A DNA stretch of 64,000 nt from Paraflavitalea devenefica (GCF_011759375.1 NZ_JAARML010000004.1:558001-622000), one strand, 5' to 3'. Positions 33,288-43,567 are shown, counted from the stretch's first letter. Numbers and translations: made by a program. The notes: a model not told the origin generated them from the sequence alone.

Positions 33288-35810
33288 TTAAAACAGCTCT
33301 GGCTGATCAGTATCTTTTTCTTTGATCTCCTTCATCGCCCATTCAAACTCGGTGCTCTTGGTGAAATCCGCCAGCTTATTACCCACAGCTTTCCAGCCCA
33401 TCACTTCCACAAAACCATGGATCTTGATCTTCTGGGTACGTGCCTGTGCGCCACGGCCCGATTTAATGGTCACGATGGGTTCAGGGTGAGTGGTTACGGC
33501 TTCCAGGTAGTTCCCCTCTCCTTCCTTGATAAACATAAACCGGTTGTTCAGCGTGGTCGTTTCAATCTTGAAACGTTTTATATTGAACTGCTGCTTATCA
33601 TTATCCAGGTAAATGGCCGTAACGATCTTCTCCGGATCAAATTTTTCAATTTCCACTACCTGCTCCACATCAAACTTCTTGGTAAGCTCCTGGTCGGTAA
33701 TTTCATAAGTACCGTCGTGGTACATTACCAGCAACCTGTCGTCGGGCTGGAAGCTGCCGAGGTACTCCCCTTTGTTCTCTGTGCTTAAGCGGCCAAACTG
33801 ATCATCGAACCAGAGCTTCTTACCACCCAGGGTAGAACGTCCGGCCTCTTTAAACTTAACGCTCTTGATAGGATACTTCGTCACCTGGTTGCCCATGCTG
33901 CTACGGTTCTTGATCTCCAGCTCTTCAAAGGCAAATTCAATCTCTTTATGGCGGGCAGAACTGTTGGGATTCAATGTAATTTTTACGATCTCTGCCTCTC
34001 CGTTGGGGTTGGCTGTGAAATAATGCACTTTGCTCTTTTCATCGCCTTTGGTAAGATCGTATTCTTTATCCCTGGTGATACCGGTTACATTAAAGCGCTT
34101 GGCATAGCTGACACCCGATTTACTATCTACATAGATCATGTTGTAGGTAGTGCGCTCATCGTTCTTCTGGAAGAGCGCCACATGGATAATATCTTTACCA
34201 ATAAAGGCTTTATCCGCCACCTTCACGATCTTCATCTTACCGCTTTTGGTAAACACGATGATATCGTCCAGCGCCGAACAGTCAGCTACAAATTCATCTT
34301 TCTTCAAACCCGAACCCACAAATCCATCGGAACGGTTCACATAGAGCTTGATATTGGCAATGGCCACCTGTTTGGCCTGGATGGCTTCAAACAGCTTGAT
34401 CTCTGTTTTACGCTCCCTGCCTTTACCATATTTCTTCTGCAGGTTTTCATAATAGGCCACCGTAAAATCAACCAGGTTATTCAGGTCATGTTTCACCTGT
34501 TTGATCTCTTTTTCCAATCCTTTGATCTGCTCATTCAGTTCATCAATATCCAATTTATAGATACGGCGTACCGGTTTCTCCGTGAGCTTCACAATATCTT
34601 CCCGGGTAATCTCACGCCGCAATTGCTTTTTGAAAGGCACAAAGGCTTTATCAATAGCCAGCAGTACTTTATCCCAGGTTTCATGTTTCTTCTCCAGCTC
34701 TTTATAGATCTTTTCTTCAAAGAAGATCTTTTCCAGCGACGTGTAATGCCATTTCTCCTGCAGTTCACCCAGCTTGATTTCCAGTTCCCGCTTCAGCAGG
34801 TCCTTGGTTTTGTCTACCGACAGGCGGAGGAGTTCATATATACCCAGAAACTGCGGTTTGTGATCCACAATCACACAGGCATTGGGTGAAATACTCACTT
34901 CACAGTCGGTGAAGGCATACAAGGCATCAATGGTAATATCGGGCGAAATGCCAGGCGCCAGGTCTACCTGTATCTCTACTTCAGCGGCTGTATTGTCTGT
35001 TACTTTTTTAATCTTGATCTTTCCCTGGTCGTTGGCCTTTACAATGGAGTCCATCAACTGGGCAGTGGTAACGCCATAAGGTACATCTCTGATAGCCAGG
35101 GTCTTTTTATCCAGCTCTTCAATATGCGCACGCACCCTTACTTTTCCGCCACGTTTGCCTTCATTGTAATTGGAGGCATCAATCATACCACCGGTCTGGA
35201 AGTCGGGCAACAGCTCAAACTTCTTTCCCCGCAGGTACTTAATGGCAGCATCTATCAGTTCATTGAAATTATGCGGCAATATTTTAGTAGCCAGTCCCAC
35301 AGCGATACCTTCAGCACCTTGTGCCAGCAGCAGGGGAAACTTCATAGGCAGCGTTACCGGCTCATTCTTACGGCCATCATAGCTTAATGCCCAATCAGTA
35401 GTTTTGGCATTGAAAGCTACATCCAATGCAAATTTGCTGAGGCGCGCTTCAATATACCTGGCAGCCGCTGCATCATCACCGGTACGTACATCACCCCAGT
35501 TACCCTGGGTATCGATCAACAGGTCTTTTTGTCCCATATTAACCAGGGCATCACCAATACTGGCATCGCCATGCGGATGGTATTGCATGGCCTGCCCGAT
35601 GATATTGGCCACTTTATTGTAACGGCCATCATCCATTTCTTTCATGGCGTGCAGGATACGCCGTTGTACGGGTTTCAACCCATCTTCTACCGCAGGTACC
35701 GCTCTTTCAAGGATCACATAAGATGCATAATCCAGGAACCAGGTCTTGTACTGACCGGTTAACCCACTGTCAAGATTAAATGCCTGTTCGTTTATTTTTG
35801 ATTTTGCCAT
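33288..35810 (-). CDS. parC: DNA topoisomerase IV subunit A
   Basis: 840 residues; the cleavage-religation subunit of a type IIA topoisomerase that decatenates chromosomes. The N-terminus YASYVILERAVPAVEDGLKPVQRRILHAM is the breakage-reunion domain start. YHPHGDASIGDALVNM covers the quinolone-region helix, and AAARYIEARLSKFA contains the catalytic Tyr region. A long coiled coil follows (KLDIDELNEQIKGLEKEIKQ), then the beta-pinwheel C-terminal domain (VGSGLKKDEFVADCSALDDI). It is assigned to topo IV rather than gyrase because of the short C-terminal domain and linkage to a ParE-like partner. It is last of four minus-strand genes starting at parE. Confidence 0.9.
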   Translation of the reverse strand: MAKSKINEQAFNLDSGLTGQYKTWFLDYASYVILERAVPAVEDGLKPVQRRILHAMKEMDDGRYNKVANIIGQAMQYHPHGDASIGDALVNMGQKDLLIDTQGNWGDVRTGDDAAAARYIEARLSKFALDVAFNAKTTDWALSYDGRKNEPVTLPMKFPLLLAQGAEGIAVGLATKILPHNFNELIDAAIKYLRGKKFELLPDFQTGGMIDASNYNEGKRGGKVRVRAHIEELDKKTLAIRDVPYGVTTAQLMDSIVKANDQGKIKIKKVTDNTAAEVEIQVDLAPGISPDITIDALYAFTDCEVSISPNACVIVDHKPQFLGIYELLRLSVDKTKDLLKRELEIKLGELQEKWHYTSLEKIFFEEKIYKELEKKHETWDKVLLAIDKAFVPFKKQLRREITREDIVKLTEKPVRRIYKLDIDELNEQIKGLEKEIKQVKHDLNNLVDFTVAYYENLQKKYGKGRERKTEIKLFEAIQAKQVAIANIKLYVNRSDGFVGSGLKKDEFVADCSALDDIIVFTKSGKMKIVKVADKAFIGKDIIHVALFQKNDERTTYNMIYVDSKSGVSYAKRFNVTGITRDKEYDLTKGDEKSKVHYFTANPNGEAEIVKITLNPNSSARHKEIEFAFEELEIKNRSSMGNQVTKYPIKSVKFKEAGRSTLGGKKLWFDDQFGRLSTENKGEYLGSFQPDDRLLVMYHDGTYEITDQELTKKFDVEQVVEIEKFDPEKIVTAIYLDNDKQQFNIKRFKIETTTLNNRFMFIKEGEGNYLEAVTTHPEPIVTIKSGRGAQARTQKIKIHGFVEVMGWKAVGNKLADFTKSTEFEWAMKEIKEKDTDQPELF

Positions 35811-35818
35811 AGATAATG

Positions 35819-37174
35819 TTATTTAATTTTTTTACCGGCAGTTTCCCGGCCATTCTGGTAAAGGATCACTTTCTCTACTTTCCCTTCTGCTCCCTTTACA
35901 AATTCCAATTGTGCATCCACTACTTTCAAAAAGAATTTGGCAGGTGATTCCGCAAACAATTCCACTTCCTGCTGTCCCGTGGCCTGTGCTACGAGATTGC
36001 CATTCTTCAACCACACCACCAGTTTGAAAGTGGGCGCCAGTTCATATTCACCTACATATTGTTGCAGCACAGCCGTGTCTACTGTGATGACTTTTCTTTC
36101 TTTCGGCAATTCATAAGGCCTGTTGTTCAGGATAGATAAAATGGCCTTGTTGATATTGTCCAGCGTGCTGGTATTCATATTGCACAGCAATACCACACAG
36201 GCATCGTCGGACGGTATGCGGGCTAAATTGGTATTGAAGCCAAAGATGCCTCCTCCATGTTGCACCACTCTTTTACCAGATACGGTATCTATAAACCAGC
36301 CGTAACCGTAATTATTTTTGAAGGGTGTATAGGCTTTTTCCAGGGAAGCGGGTTTGAGGACCGTATTTTTCATCAACCCCTTATGCCACTGCCACAGATC
36401 GTTTACGGTTGAATAAATGGCCCCGGCAGCATAGGAGACGGATGAATCGACAATCCCCGCTGTTATTTTCGCCTTTTCGGTGTACATAGTGTAACCAGTG
36501 GCTTTATTCAGATCGGCCAGGTGGGCAAAGTCAAAGCCGCTATGCGTCATACCCAGTGGATTGAAAATACGTTCCCGTACCACCTGCTCATAGGGCTTGC
36601 CGGCCACCTTTTCAATAATATATCCCAGCAGCATATAGCCGGAATTACTGTAGTTCCATTTAGTGCCCGGTTCAAAATCCAGCGGCTTGTCTTTAAACAG
36701 CGCTATGATCTTTTCGGACGTGGCTGGTTTGACGGCCTCACTGCTCATAAACTTACCGTCATTGGTATAGTTGAAAATACCGGAGGTATGTGTTAACAGG
36801 TGCTCAATGGTGATCGTATCAGCCCCTGGCAGGCCCGGAAAGTATTTGCTCAGCTTATCCTGCACCGACAGCTTTTTCTGTTCCTGTAACTGCAGGATGA
36901 TAGTAGCTGTAAACTGTTTGGTAACAGAGCCCAACTGGTAAATGGTGTTCACATCGTTGTAGGTACTATCCTTAACGCTTTTAAAACCGTATCCTTTACT
37001 GAACACTACCTGCCCTTTGTTAACCACCAGCACCGTTCCATTGAACTTGTACAGGCGTACATAGGTCGTTAGCAGCTCATTGATCTTATCGGCATCGGTT
37101 TGGGCGGAGGCTGTATGGCTACTGCAGGCAAACTGCAGTATCACCACGATGACCAGCCATACTTTCTGTTTCAT
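35819..37174 (-). CDS. Serine hydrolase, beta-lactamase class C / PBP4* family
   Basis: 451 residues. Of two Mets, the one at 37174 (MKQKVWLVIVVILQFACSS) is chosen; the alternative adds five residues and overlaps the upstream gene by 8 bp. The signal region contains a possible lipobox Cys (~17). The S83-V-T-K86 nucleophile motif is followed by Y-S-N (NYSNSGYMLLG, ~167) and HGGGIFGFN near residue 290, the third triad element. A C-terminal lipocalin-like tail (YVGEYELAPTFKLVVWLKNG) fits the Bacteroidota esterase/peptidase branch. Substrate is unknown. It lies between topoisomerase subunit genes, 8 bp before parC. Confidence 0.9.
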   Translation of the reverse strand: MKQKVWLVIVVILQFACSSHTASAQTDADKINELLTTYVRLYKFNGTVLVVNKGQVVFSKGYGFKSVKDSTYNDVNTIYQLGSVTKQFTATIILQLQEQKKLSVQDKLSKYFPGLPGADTITIEHLLTHTSGIFNYTNDGKFMSSEAVKPATSEKIIALFKDKPLDFEPGTKWNYSNSGYMLLGYIIEKVAGKPYEQVVRERIFNPLGMTHSGFDFAHLADLNKATGYTMYTEKAKITAGIVDSSVSYAAGAIYSTVNDLWQWHKGLMKNTVLKPASLEKAYTPFKNNYGYGWFIDTVSGKRVVQHGGGIFGFNTNLARIPSDDACVVLLCNMNTSTLDNINKAILSILNNRPYELPKERKVITVDTAVLQQYVGEYELAPTFKLVVWLKNGNLVAQATGQQEVELFAESPAKFFLKVVDAQLEFVKGAEGKVEKVILYQNGRETAGKKIK

Positions 37175-37181
37175 GATATGC

Positions 37182-38024
37182 TTAAGCATTGGTTGTTTCT
37201 GCAGCTTGCGCTTGCGCCTGCTTGCCTTTCACTTCAAAATCCTTCATATTCTTTACCTCTCCCTGCACATCAAATTCGCCGGTAGCCAATAAGGTTTTCA
37301 GGCGCCATAATAAATAAGCATCGCCGGTGGTTTGCTTGTTCTTGTGCAGGAACTGATGAATGACTTTAGAGGCTTTCTGCCAGTCGCCGGTGATATATTT
37401 TTTCAGGTCGGCATCATAATAGCTATAATCCTGCTGCCCCAGTTTTTTACCCCCTTCCAGCAGGCGCACGCCTTTATCTTCCTGCTGAAGCTTAGCCCAC
37501 TCATCCGGGTCTACTTCAAATTCACTGAGGGTAATGGGGCGGGCCAGTTTTTTGGCCTTCAGGAATTCTTTGGGTGGAATAACACTCAGCCACTCCGGAT
37601 AGAAGATCAGCCCTTTTTCATTGATAAAAGGCAGGTTATTGAGATACAGGATATATATCCTGCCCTGAAACTCCTTTAACTGGCTCATAAGCCAGTAATA
37701 ACCGCTTACATCATGTTTATTCTGGGCAGCCCAAACCCATACGATCTCAGCCGGTTCATTCCTCAACCGTTCTGTCAGTTCGGTTACCAGTTTATTATCG
37801 TCCACTTCTCCTGTATCCACTTTACCGGCATAATCGCCACCGGCCAGCACATCGCGCCACCATTGCCTGCGGGCTTCAATGCCTTCGGCTGTATAAATAC
37901 CGGCCAGCGGCCCTACTGCATAGTCATCTTTTACCTGCCACACCTCTCCCTGCAGGGTTTCATCCAGCTCAATGGCCTTTTTCAGGACATCTACATCAGC
38001 TTCATTAAAAACTATATGGATCAT
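37182..38024 (-). CDS. DUF1835 / DUF3658 domain-containing protein
   Basis: 280 residues, cytoplasmic. The N-terminal DUF1835 module opens MIHIVFNEADVDVLKKAIEL, includes VWQVKDDYAVGPLAGIY and a conserved EIVWVWAAQNKHDVSGYYWL (~95-114). The C-terminal DUF3658 part has EFEVDPDEWAKLQQEDKGVR. Function is uncharacterised. The last ~25 residues are Ala/Gln/Lys-rich. It starts 38 bp after parE and is followed by the serine hydrolase, so it is in a probable parE-DUF1835-hydrolase-parC transcript. Confidence 0.85.
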   Translation of the reverse strand: MIHIVFNEADVDVLKKAIELDETLQGEVWQVKDDYAVGPLAGIYTAEGIEARRQWWRDVLAGGDYAGKVDTGEVDDNKLVTELTERLRNEPAEIVWVWAAQNKHDVSGYYWLMSQLKEFQGRIYILYLNNLPFINEKGLIFYPEWLSVIPPKEFLKAKKLARPITLSEFEVDPDEWAKLQQEDKGVRLLEGGKKLGQQDYSYYDADLKKYITGDWQKASKVIHQFLHKNKQTTGDAYLLWRLKTLLATGEFDVQGEVKNMKDFEVKGKQAQAQAAETTNA

Positions 38025-38062
38025 TACTAGAATTTTTTATGCTGGTGACTACTACCCAATCC

Positions 38063-39970
38063 TTACGCCTTCTTTTCCTCTTCTTCTTCTACCAGGTCCA
38101 GTTCTACCTTCAGGTTGTCAATAATAAATTCCTGGCGCTCCTGGGTATTTTTGCCCATGTAGTATTCCAGCAGTTGCTGAATATGCTCACCTTGTTCAAT
38201 GATCACCGGCTCCTTGCGCATTTCAGGACCAATAAAGCGGGCAAATTCGTCGGGCGATATTTCACCCAACCCTTTAAAGCGGGTGATCTCCGGTTTGCCG
38301 CCCAGCTTTTTAATGGCAGCCTGCTTCTCCCCTTCATCATAACAATAAATAGTTTCCTGTTTATTACGCACCCTGAACAAAGGCGTTTCCAGGATGTATA
38401 CGTGCTGGTTCTTTACCAGGTCGGGGAAGAATTGCAGGAAGAAAGTCATCAGCAACAGGCGGATGTGCATACCATCCACATCGGCATCCGTAGCGATCAC
38501 AATATTGTTATAACGCAACCCTTCATATCCTTCTTCAATGTTGAGGGCATGTTGCAACAGGTTGAACTCTTCATTCTCATACACCACTTTCTTGGTAAGT
38601 CCGAAACAGTTCAGGGGCTTACCACGTAAGCTAAATACCGCCTGCGTTTCTACCTGCCGGGCTTTGGTAATAGAACCGCTGGCCGAATCACCTTCCGTAA
38701 TAAAGATGGTGCTTTCTTTCTGCTTTTCCGCAATGGTATCCTTGTCTTTACCTGTAGCTTCATCATTCAGGTGGAAACGGCAATCACGCAGCTTCCGGTT
38801 GTGCAGGTTGGCTTTCTTGGCACGCTCATTGGCCAGTTTCTTAATACCAGCCAGTTCCTTGCGCTCACGCTCACTCTGCTCAATACGTTTCTTCAATGCC
38901 TCGGCAGTAGTGGGATTACGGTGCAGGAAGTTATCCAGCTCTTTGGAGAGGAAATCTCCTATAAAGTTCCGCATGGTAGGACCGCCGTCATATACTACCT
39001 GGGAGCCCAGTTTTGTTTTGGTCTGGCTTTCAAATACAGGTTCCTGTACACGAACAGAGACTGCCGCACAGATACTGGCGCGGATATCCGCTGCATCATA
39101 ATCTTTTTTAAAGAAGTCCCGGAGGGTTTTTACATATCCCTCCCGGAAAGCCGCCAGGTGCGTACCCCCTTGCGTGGTGTATTGGCCGTTGACGAATGAA
39201 TAATATTCTTCGCCATATTGGTTTTCGTGGGTGATGGCCACTTCTATATCCTCTCCTTTGAGGTGGATAACGGGATAGCGCAGCTCATCTTCATTGGTTT
39301 TGCGTTGCAGTAGGTCCAGCAAACCGTTCTTACTCACATATTTTTTACCGTTCAGGTTAATTACCAGCCCGGCATTGAGGTAACAATAGTTCCAGAGCTG
39401 CCCATCGAGGTATTCATGAATAAAATGGAAGTTCTTGAATACGGTATCATCGGGAATAAAAGTGACCAGGGTGCCATTCTCTTCAGAAGACTTCACTTCC
39501 TTATGCTCTTTTACCAGTACGCCCCGTTCAAATTCAGCCGTTTTTTCCTTTCCTTCCCGGAAGGCAGTTACTTTGAAATAATGGCTAAGGGCATTCACCG
39601 CTTTGGTACCCACACCGTTCAACCCTACACTCTTCTGGAAAGCCTTACTGTCGTATTTGGCGCCTGTATTGATCTTGCTCACTACATCCACCACTTTACC
39701 CAGGGGAATACCACGACCATAATCGCGGATGGTAACGGTTTTACCTTCTATGGTAATCTCCACGTTCTTACCATATCCCATCGTGTGCTCGTCAATACAG
39801 TTATCAATAACTTCTTTTATTAATACATAGATCCCGTCATCCGGACTGCTGCCATCGCCCAGCTTACCGATATACATACCAGGGCGCAGGCGGATATGCT
39901 CCCGCCAGTCAAGACTACGTATCGATTCTTCGGTGTAATCAAAAAGATTGCTGTCTTTTTCTTTTGCCAT
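38063..39970 (-). CDS. parE: DNA topoisomerase IV subunit B
   Basis: 635 residues; the ATPase subunit of the type IIA topoisomerase. The GHKL ATPase begins LRPGMYIGKLGDG, with EVIDNCIDEHTMGYGKNVEI (~50-70) and DYGRGIPLGKVVDV, then GLNGVGTKAVNALS. The transducer follows. The TOPRIM domain has ITEGDSASGSITKARQVETQ and the metal site TDADVDGMHIRLLL (~515). Length matches ParE rather than GyrB, which carries an insert. First gene of the four-gene run that ends with parC. Confidence 0.93.
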   Translation of the reverse strand: MAKEKDSNLFDYTEESIRSLDWREHIRLRPGMYIGKLGDGSSPDDGIYVLIKEVIDNCIDEHTMGYGKNVEITIEGKTVTIRDYGRGIPLGKVVDVVSKINTGAKYDSKAFQKSVGLNGVGTKAVNALSHYFKVTAFREGKEKTAEFERGVLVKEHKEVKSSEENGTLVTFIPDDTVFKNFHFIHEYLDGQLWNYCYLNAGLVINLNGKKYVSKNGLLDLLQRKTNEDELRYPVIHLKGEDIEVAITHENQYGEEYYSFVNGQYTTQGGTHLAAFREGYVKTLRDFFKKDYDAADIRASICAAVSVRVQEPVFESQTKTKLGSQVVYDGGPTMRNFIGDFLSKELDNFLHRNPTTAEALKKRIEQSERERKELAGIKKLANERAKKANLHNRKLRDCRFHLNDEATGKDKDTIAEKQKESTIFITEGDSASGSITKARQVETQAVFSLRGKPLNCFGLTKKVVYENEEFNLLQHALNIEEGYEGLRYNNIVIATDADVDGMHIRLLLMTFFLQFFPDLVKNQHVYILETPLFRVRNKQETIYCYDEGEKQAAIKKLGGKPEITRFKGLGEISPDEFARFIGPEMRKEPVIIEQGEHIQQLLEYYMGKNTQERQEFIIDNLKVELDLVEEEEEKKA

Positions 39971-40287
39971 ATTTCCATTCCACCATCAGCGGCGGGGTCA
40001 TTTTTTGGTTATCAACTTAGGTTTTCTATATAGTATTGGTTATAAACTACTTATGGTTTATACCATAGGTTCTGCCTGCCAAGTGTTCTATAATAAGGGG
40101 GCTGATTTTCAAGGCATAGCAAGCCTTAAACGATCATTTCCCCTCCCGTTGTATGACAGGCCGGGCTTTTTCCGGAACGGGCAAATATAGGAAAAGCGCT
40201 TCAGAAGGTGTTTGCGGGAAATATTAACGATTTGTGGAAAAAAGGGATTGATGATGAACAATTTGCGCAGTTACCGCCCATTATATG
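39971..40287. other. Intergenic stretch upstream of parE
   Basis: Should contain the parE promoter; no clear TTG/TAnnTTTG pair was found. No credible ORF, RNA gene or heptad repeat was recognised. The M43 protease terminator follows at 40292. Confidence 0.45.
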
Positions 40288-40291
40288 AGAA

Positions 40292-40331
40292 AACCCGGCT
40301 TCCGGGATCAATATTCCGGGGAAGCCGGGTT
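40292..40331 (-). terminator. Terminator after the M43 protease gene
   Basis: 12-bp stem AACCCGGCTTCC (40292-40303) / GGAAGCCGGGTT (40320-40331), 16-nt loop. On the minus strand it is followed by TTCTCATATAA. Lies 25 bp past the stop. Confidence 0.8.
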
Positions 40332-40355
40332 GTTCTCTATTTACAAGATAACCAA

Positions 40356-42503
40356 TTACCTGTTTTTGATCACTTTCTGCGTAACCGTTTTATCCGTGTA
40401 CACCACCCTTACCAGGTACAAGCCATTGGCAAAGGGGCTCAGGTCAAAGTCGTACCGGGTACCGCCACCGTTACCCACACGTCTTTCTGCCACCTTCTGA
40501 CCAGCGGCATCAAAAATGGCGATCCCCCTCAGCTTGGTAGGATTGGGATAAAACTGAACGCTCAGCGCCCCTGTAGTAGGGTTGGGCGTTACCAGCAGTC
40601 CCTTTTCCCGCAGATTGGGATTAACCACCAGCGTATATAGATTAATATCATCGAGGTAGATATTATTCTCGAACTCCGAACTATTGAGGAAGGCAAGCAT
40701 AATAGGCTGGTTGCCGATATAAGGCGTAAGATTAACAGAATCCTTACGCCATTCGCTGGCAAGCGGAACAAAGGAAGTAGTAATGGCCGTTTGCCGCGTA
40801 ATGAGTGAGCCGCCCCATTTTTTATACAGGCTGGTATACGTATTACCGCAGTCGGTACTTACCAGCACCTGTAAAGTGTCCCATACATTATTGGCGGTGC
40901 CCGGTGCCGTTTGCACGGCCGCTGCTACCTGGAAGGTAAGGAAAGCAGAATCTGCTGCGCCAATGCTCACCTGCGGCAGCCGGAGATAATCCTTAGGACC
41001 ATTCTGTTCATACTGCAGGTTGCGCATAACGACGGAAGCATTGCCCGTTTTGGCAACACCGGTTACCCGTTCCCAGGTAAAGTAATTGTCGGGATTTACA
41101 ATATCCCAGCCCTGCGGCGGGAAAGTAGTGCCTTCAAAGCTTTCCGTGAGCGGTGGCGTTACCGGGGGATAATACTCAAAAGTGGAAGTGAGTGTATCAT
41201 TCGTTAATTCGCCGTCTATTGAACCATTCGGATTGGTCACATATATTTTCAGGGTGTGTTTGCCGGCAGTTACTGTAATATTATTGAGCGTTATATCAGC
41301 AGTAGCACGGCTGACCAGCGATCCTGTCCATTGTGTAAGCACTGCCGTACCACCATCTACGCTGGCATAGATAGTAGCAGCAATGAGAGTCTGCACACCG
41401 AGGTTGCGCAAGGTAATGGACGGGGCAAAAGTGGCATCGCAAACACGGCTTGCCGGCTGATTGATACTCCGTAAAGAAGCATTTATGTCTTTCAGTACTA
41501 CAGGATCGGCGCCATTGGAGGTAAGCAGGGATGCACGGAAAGTCGTAACAGCTTCTTCCATCCGGATAGCCTGTTCTTTGGTAAACATAATCATACAGGC
41601 ATCATCTGTATAGTCCATATAGTTTTGATACATGAAACCGGGAGCAGCGGTGGCACAGGCGTCGGTAAGCACCACGCCATTGGGACAGCCGCCTGTCTGG
41701 TCAGCCTGGTTAGGCGTATCATCCACTTCATCACTGCCTGTGCAGGCGCCATCATCATCGCCCCAGATATGGTACAGGAAAAGGTAGTGGCCGGTTTCAT
41801 GGGTAAGGGTACGTCCTTTATTATACGGTGCAGCGGTGCCACCTGGCATGCTGCGATATAATATGACGACTCCCTGTTCCTGCGCTACACTCCCACCGGG
41901 AAAAGTAGCATATCCCAGGATACCGCCGGAGATATTGGTAACCCATATATTCAGGTAGCGGGTAGGGTCCCAGGCATCAGCTCCGCCAGAGGCGCTGTAT
42001 TTAAGGGTATTATCTGTATAGGCATAGGAACTGCGGGTGGTCACGTAACGGTTGATGCCTGTGGAAGGCTCATCGTCGGGCGTCCGCTGCGCCAGTTTGA
42101 ACTGGATCTTTGCTTTGGCAAACAGCGCCTTGAAAGCGGCAGGGATTTTGACAGAGTCCGCATTGATCCCTCCAAAATCAATGTTGAGGGTATCAAGCTG
42201 TGCCTGCACCTGCGCGTCTGTCACCAGGTTGGGATTCTGGAGCACAATGTGAAAAACGACCGGGATAAACATCGTATCCGATTCTTCCCGTAAAGCGGGC
42301 CAGGTCTTGCGCAAGGCGACTACCTGCCGTAATTGCTGAACAGATTTTTCAAAATTGGCCTTTAAAGCGGGATTACGCTGTAATGCATCCTGTAATACAG
42401 CCACCGTTGCACAACGGTCGTTTTTTTGCTTTTGCTGTGCGATACCGGCGTAGGTCAGGAGCGTGAATACAATGAGCAGAAAGGATCGGTTGGCAGCCAA
42501 CAT
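40356..42503 (-). CDS. Secreted M43 (pappalysin-like) zinc metallopeptidase with T9SS sorting domain
   Basis: 715 residues from the ATG at 42503; the longer frame adds 59 residues ahead of an obvious signal peptide (MLAANRSFLLIVFTLLTYAG). A propeptide-like helix region precedes the catalytic domain: IPVVFHIVLQNPN (~95), then the zinc motif H-E-T-G-H-YLFLY-H (third His ligand) followed by IWGDDDG. The extended motif has Phe where Gly is common. A Met-turn candidate is YMDYTDDACMIMFT. After it come a CARDB-like domain, a choice-of-anchor segment (ESFEGTTFPPQGWDIVNPDN), and a C-terminal T9SS type A tail (TPNPTTGALSVQFYP ... GLYLVRVVYTDKTVTQKVIK). It is exported and surface-bound or released. Confidence 0.9.
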   Translation of the reverse strand: MLAANRSFLLIVFTLLTYAGIAQQKQKNDRCATVAVLQDALQRNPALKANFEKSVQQLRQVVALRKTWPALREESDTMFIPVVFHIVLQNPNLVTDAQVQAQLDTLNIDFGGINADSVKIPAAFKALFAKAKIQFKLAQRTPDDEPSTGINRYVTTRSSYAYTDNTLKYSASGGADAWDPTRYLNIWVTNISGGILGYATFPGGSVAQEQGVVILYRSMPGGTAAPYNKGRTLTHETGHYLFLYHIWGDDDGACTGSDEVDDTPNQADQTGGCPNGVVLTDACATAAPGFMYQNYMDYTDDACMIMFTKEQAIRMEEAVTTFRASLLTSNGADPVVLKDINASLRSINQPASRVCDATFAPSITLRNLGVQTLIAATIYASVDGGTAVLTQWTGSLVSRATADITLNNITVTAGKHTLKIYVTNPNGSIDGELTNDTLTSTFEYYPPVTPPLTESFEGTTFPPQGWDIVNPDNYFTWERVTGVAKTGNASVVMRNLQYEQNGPKDYLRLPQVSIGAADSAFLTFQVAAAVQTAPGTANNVWDTLQVLVSTDCGNTYTSLYKKWGGSLITRQTAITTSFVPLASEWRKDSVNLTPYIGNQPIMLAFLNSSEFENNIYLDDINLYTLVVNPNLREKGLLVTPNPTTGALSVQFYPNPTKLRGIAIFDAAGQKVAERRVGNGGGTRYDFDLSPFANGLYLVRVVYTDKTVTQKVIKNR

Positions 42504-43147
42504 GCTTGTATTGTTTAATAATATATGACTACGTAGGATGGCTCCAAACTGTTGGTTGCCGGACATGAAAATAGAGGAATTAACGATTTTTGTCTGCCAG
42601 CCTGCATTTTGAAGGCACCAATACCCCCTCAATTTACAGAATAAAAGGCCTCTTGCGCTAAAATGACGGTGAAGCGGCAAAATCTACCGGCAAAGGGAAT
42701 TTTAACGGGCTATTCCTTCCGTAATGCCAGTATTTTATATGCCGGAATAAAAAAATAAAATTAAAATCGCTTTAATGATAAAAGGCACAGGACCCGCTGA
42801 ATAAGTCTACCAATTTAATACACTTCATGAAGCTCATGACCATGACTTACTTTTATTCAAGACAATAGAGCAAGCTGCTAAAAAATAAATTATCAATAAG
42901 GCGGTGTAGATTTTTTTGCTCAGCATTATTATAACATAGACCGCTGCCCGCTAAAACAATCATGCCATGAAAGCCATCGCTATTCATAATAGCAGCAAAA
43001 GAGTTGTTAATTTATTTTGCCTCAATGAATAAAAATTTATGGCATAGTCCTTGTCTTCACTAACATGACTCCAAACAACTCACCCAACCGTAAGATCTTT
43101 CATTCATTAGGTAACCATTTTTATTAACCTATAATTTGTTAACTTTT
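42504..43147. other. Intergenic stretch of 644 bp
   Basis: AT-rich, divergent space between the M43 protease and the small CarboxypepD_reg-like gene. No plausible coding frame, RNA gene, heptad repeat or strong hairpin was recognised. It probably contains promoters in both directions, but none could be pinned with confidence. Confidence 0.45.
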
Positions 43148-43471
43148 ATGAAAAGCATCAAGTCAAGATTGGTGGGATTGAGCATTGTTGCCGCCACTGC
43201 AGGATTATTCGCCTTCCAGGCTGTTCAAACAGGTTCAGTGAAAGGTACTGTATCACCCGCTGAAGGTGGTGTACGTGCATGGGCGCTGTCTGGCACGGAT
43301 ACGCTGAAAGCGACTATCGATAAGGGTGCATTTGAGATCACAGGTGCCAAAGCAGGTACCTATCGTTTGATTATTGAGGCCAAGCCGCCTTATAAGAATG
43401 CAGCCAAAGATGGTGTTACAGTAGTAGACGGACAACCTACAGATGTAGGCGAAATTAAACTGGAACAATAG
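43148..43471 (+). CDS. Small exported protein with a carboxypeptidase-regulatory-like fold
   Basis: 107 residues from the ATG at 43148 (MKSIKSRLVGLSIVAATAGLF), preferred over an upstream in-frame TTG. The signal peptide likely ends after AGLFAFQA. The remaining ~80 residues form one beta-sandwich repeat: GSVKGTVSPAEGGVRAWALS, then FEITGAKAGTYRLIIEAKPP and VTVVDGQPTDVGEIKLEQ. This matches the carboxypeptidase D regulatory-like / Cna-B style domain found at the N-terminus of SusC receptors, here standing alone. Function unknown; probably periplasmic. A terminator hairpin follows. Confidence 0.75.
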   Translation: MKSIKSRLVGLSIVAATAGLFAFQAVQTGSVKGTVSPAEGGVRAWALSGTDTLKATIDKGAFEITGAKAGTYRLIIEAKPPYKNAAKDGVTVVDGQPTDVGEIKLEQ

Positions 43472-43501
43472 TCTATCACGACATAGTTATTGATCCTATT
43501 C

Positions 43502-43557
43502 AGAGCACGCCATGGAGCGGGAGTAATATCCGGTAACCATGGTGTGCTCTTTCTTTT
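43502..43557 (+). terminator. Rho-independent terminator
   Basis: 14-bp stem AGAGCACGCCATGG (43502-43515) / CCATGGTGTGCTCT (43537-43550) with one G-T wobble, followed by TTCTTTTC. Confidence 0.82.
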
Positions 43558-43567
43558 CAGCTTACAG

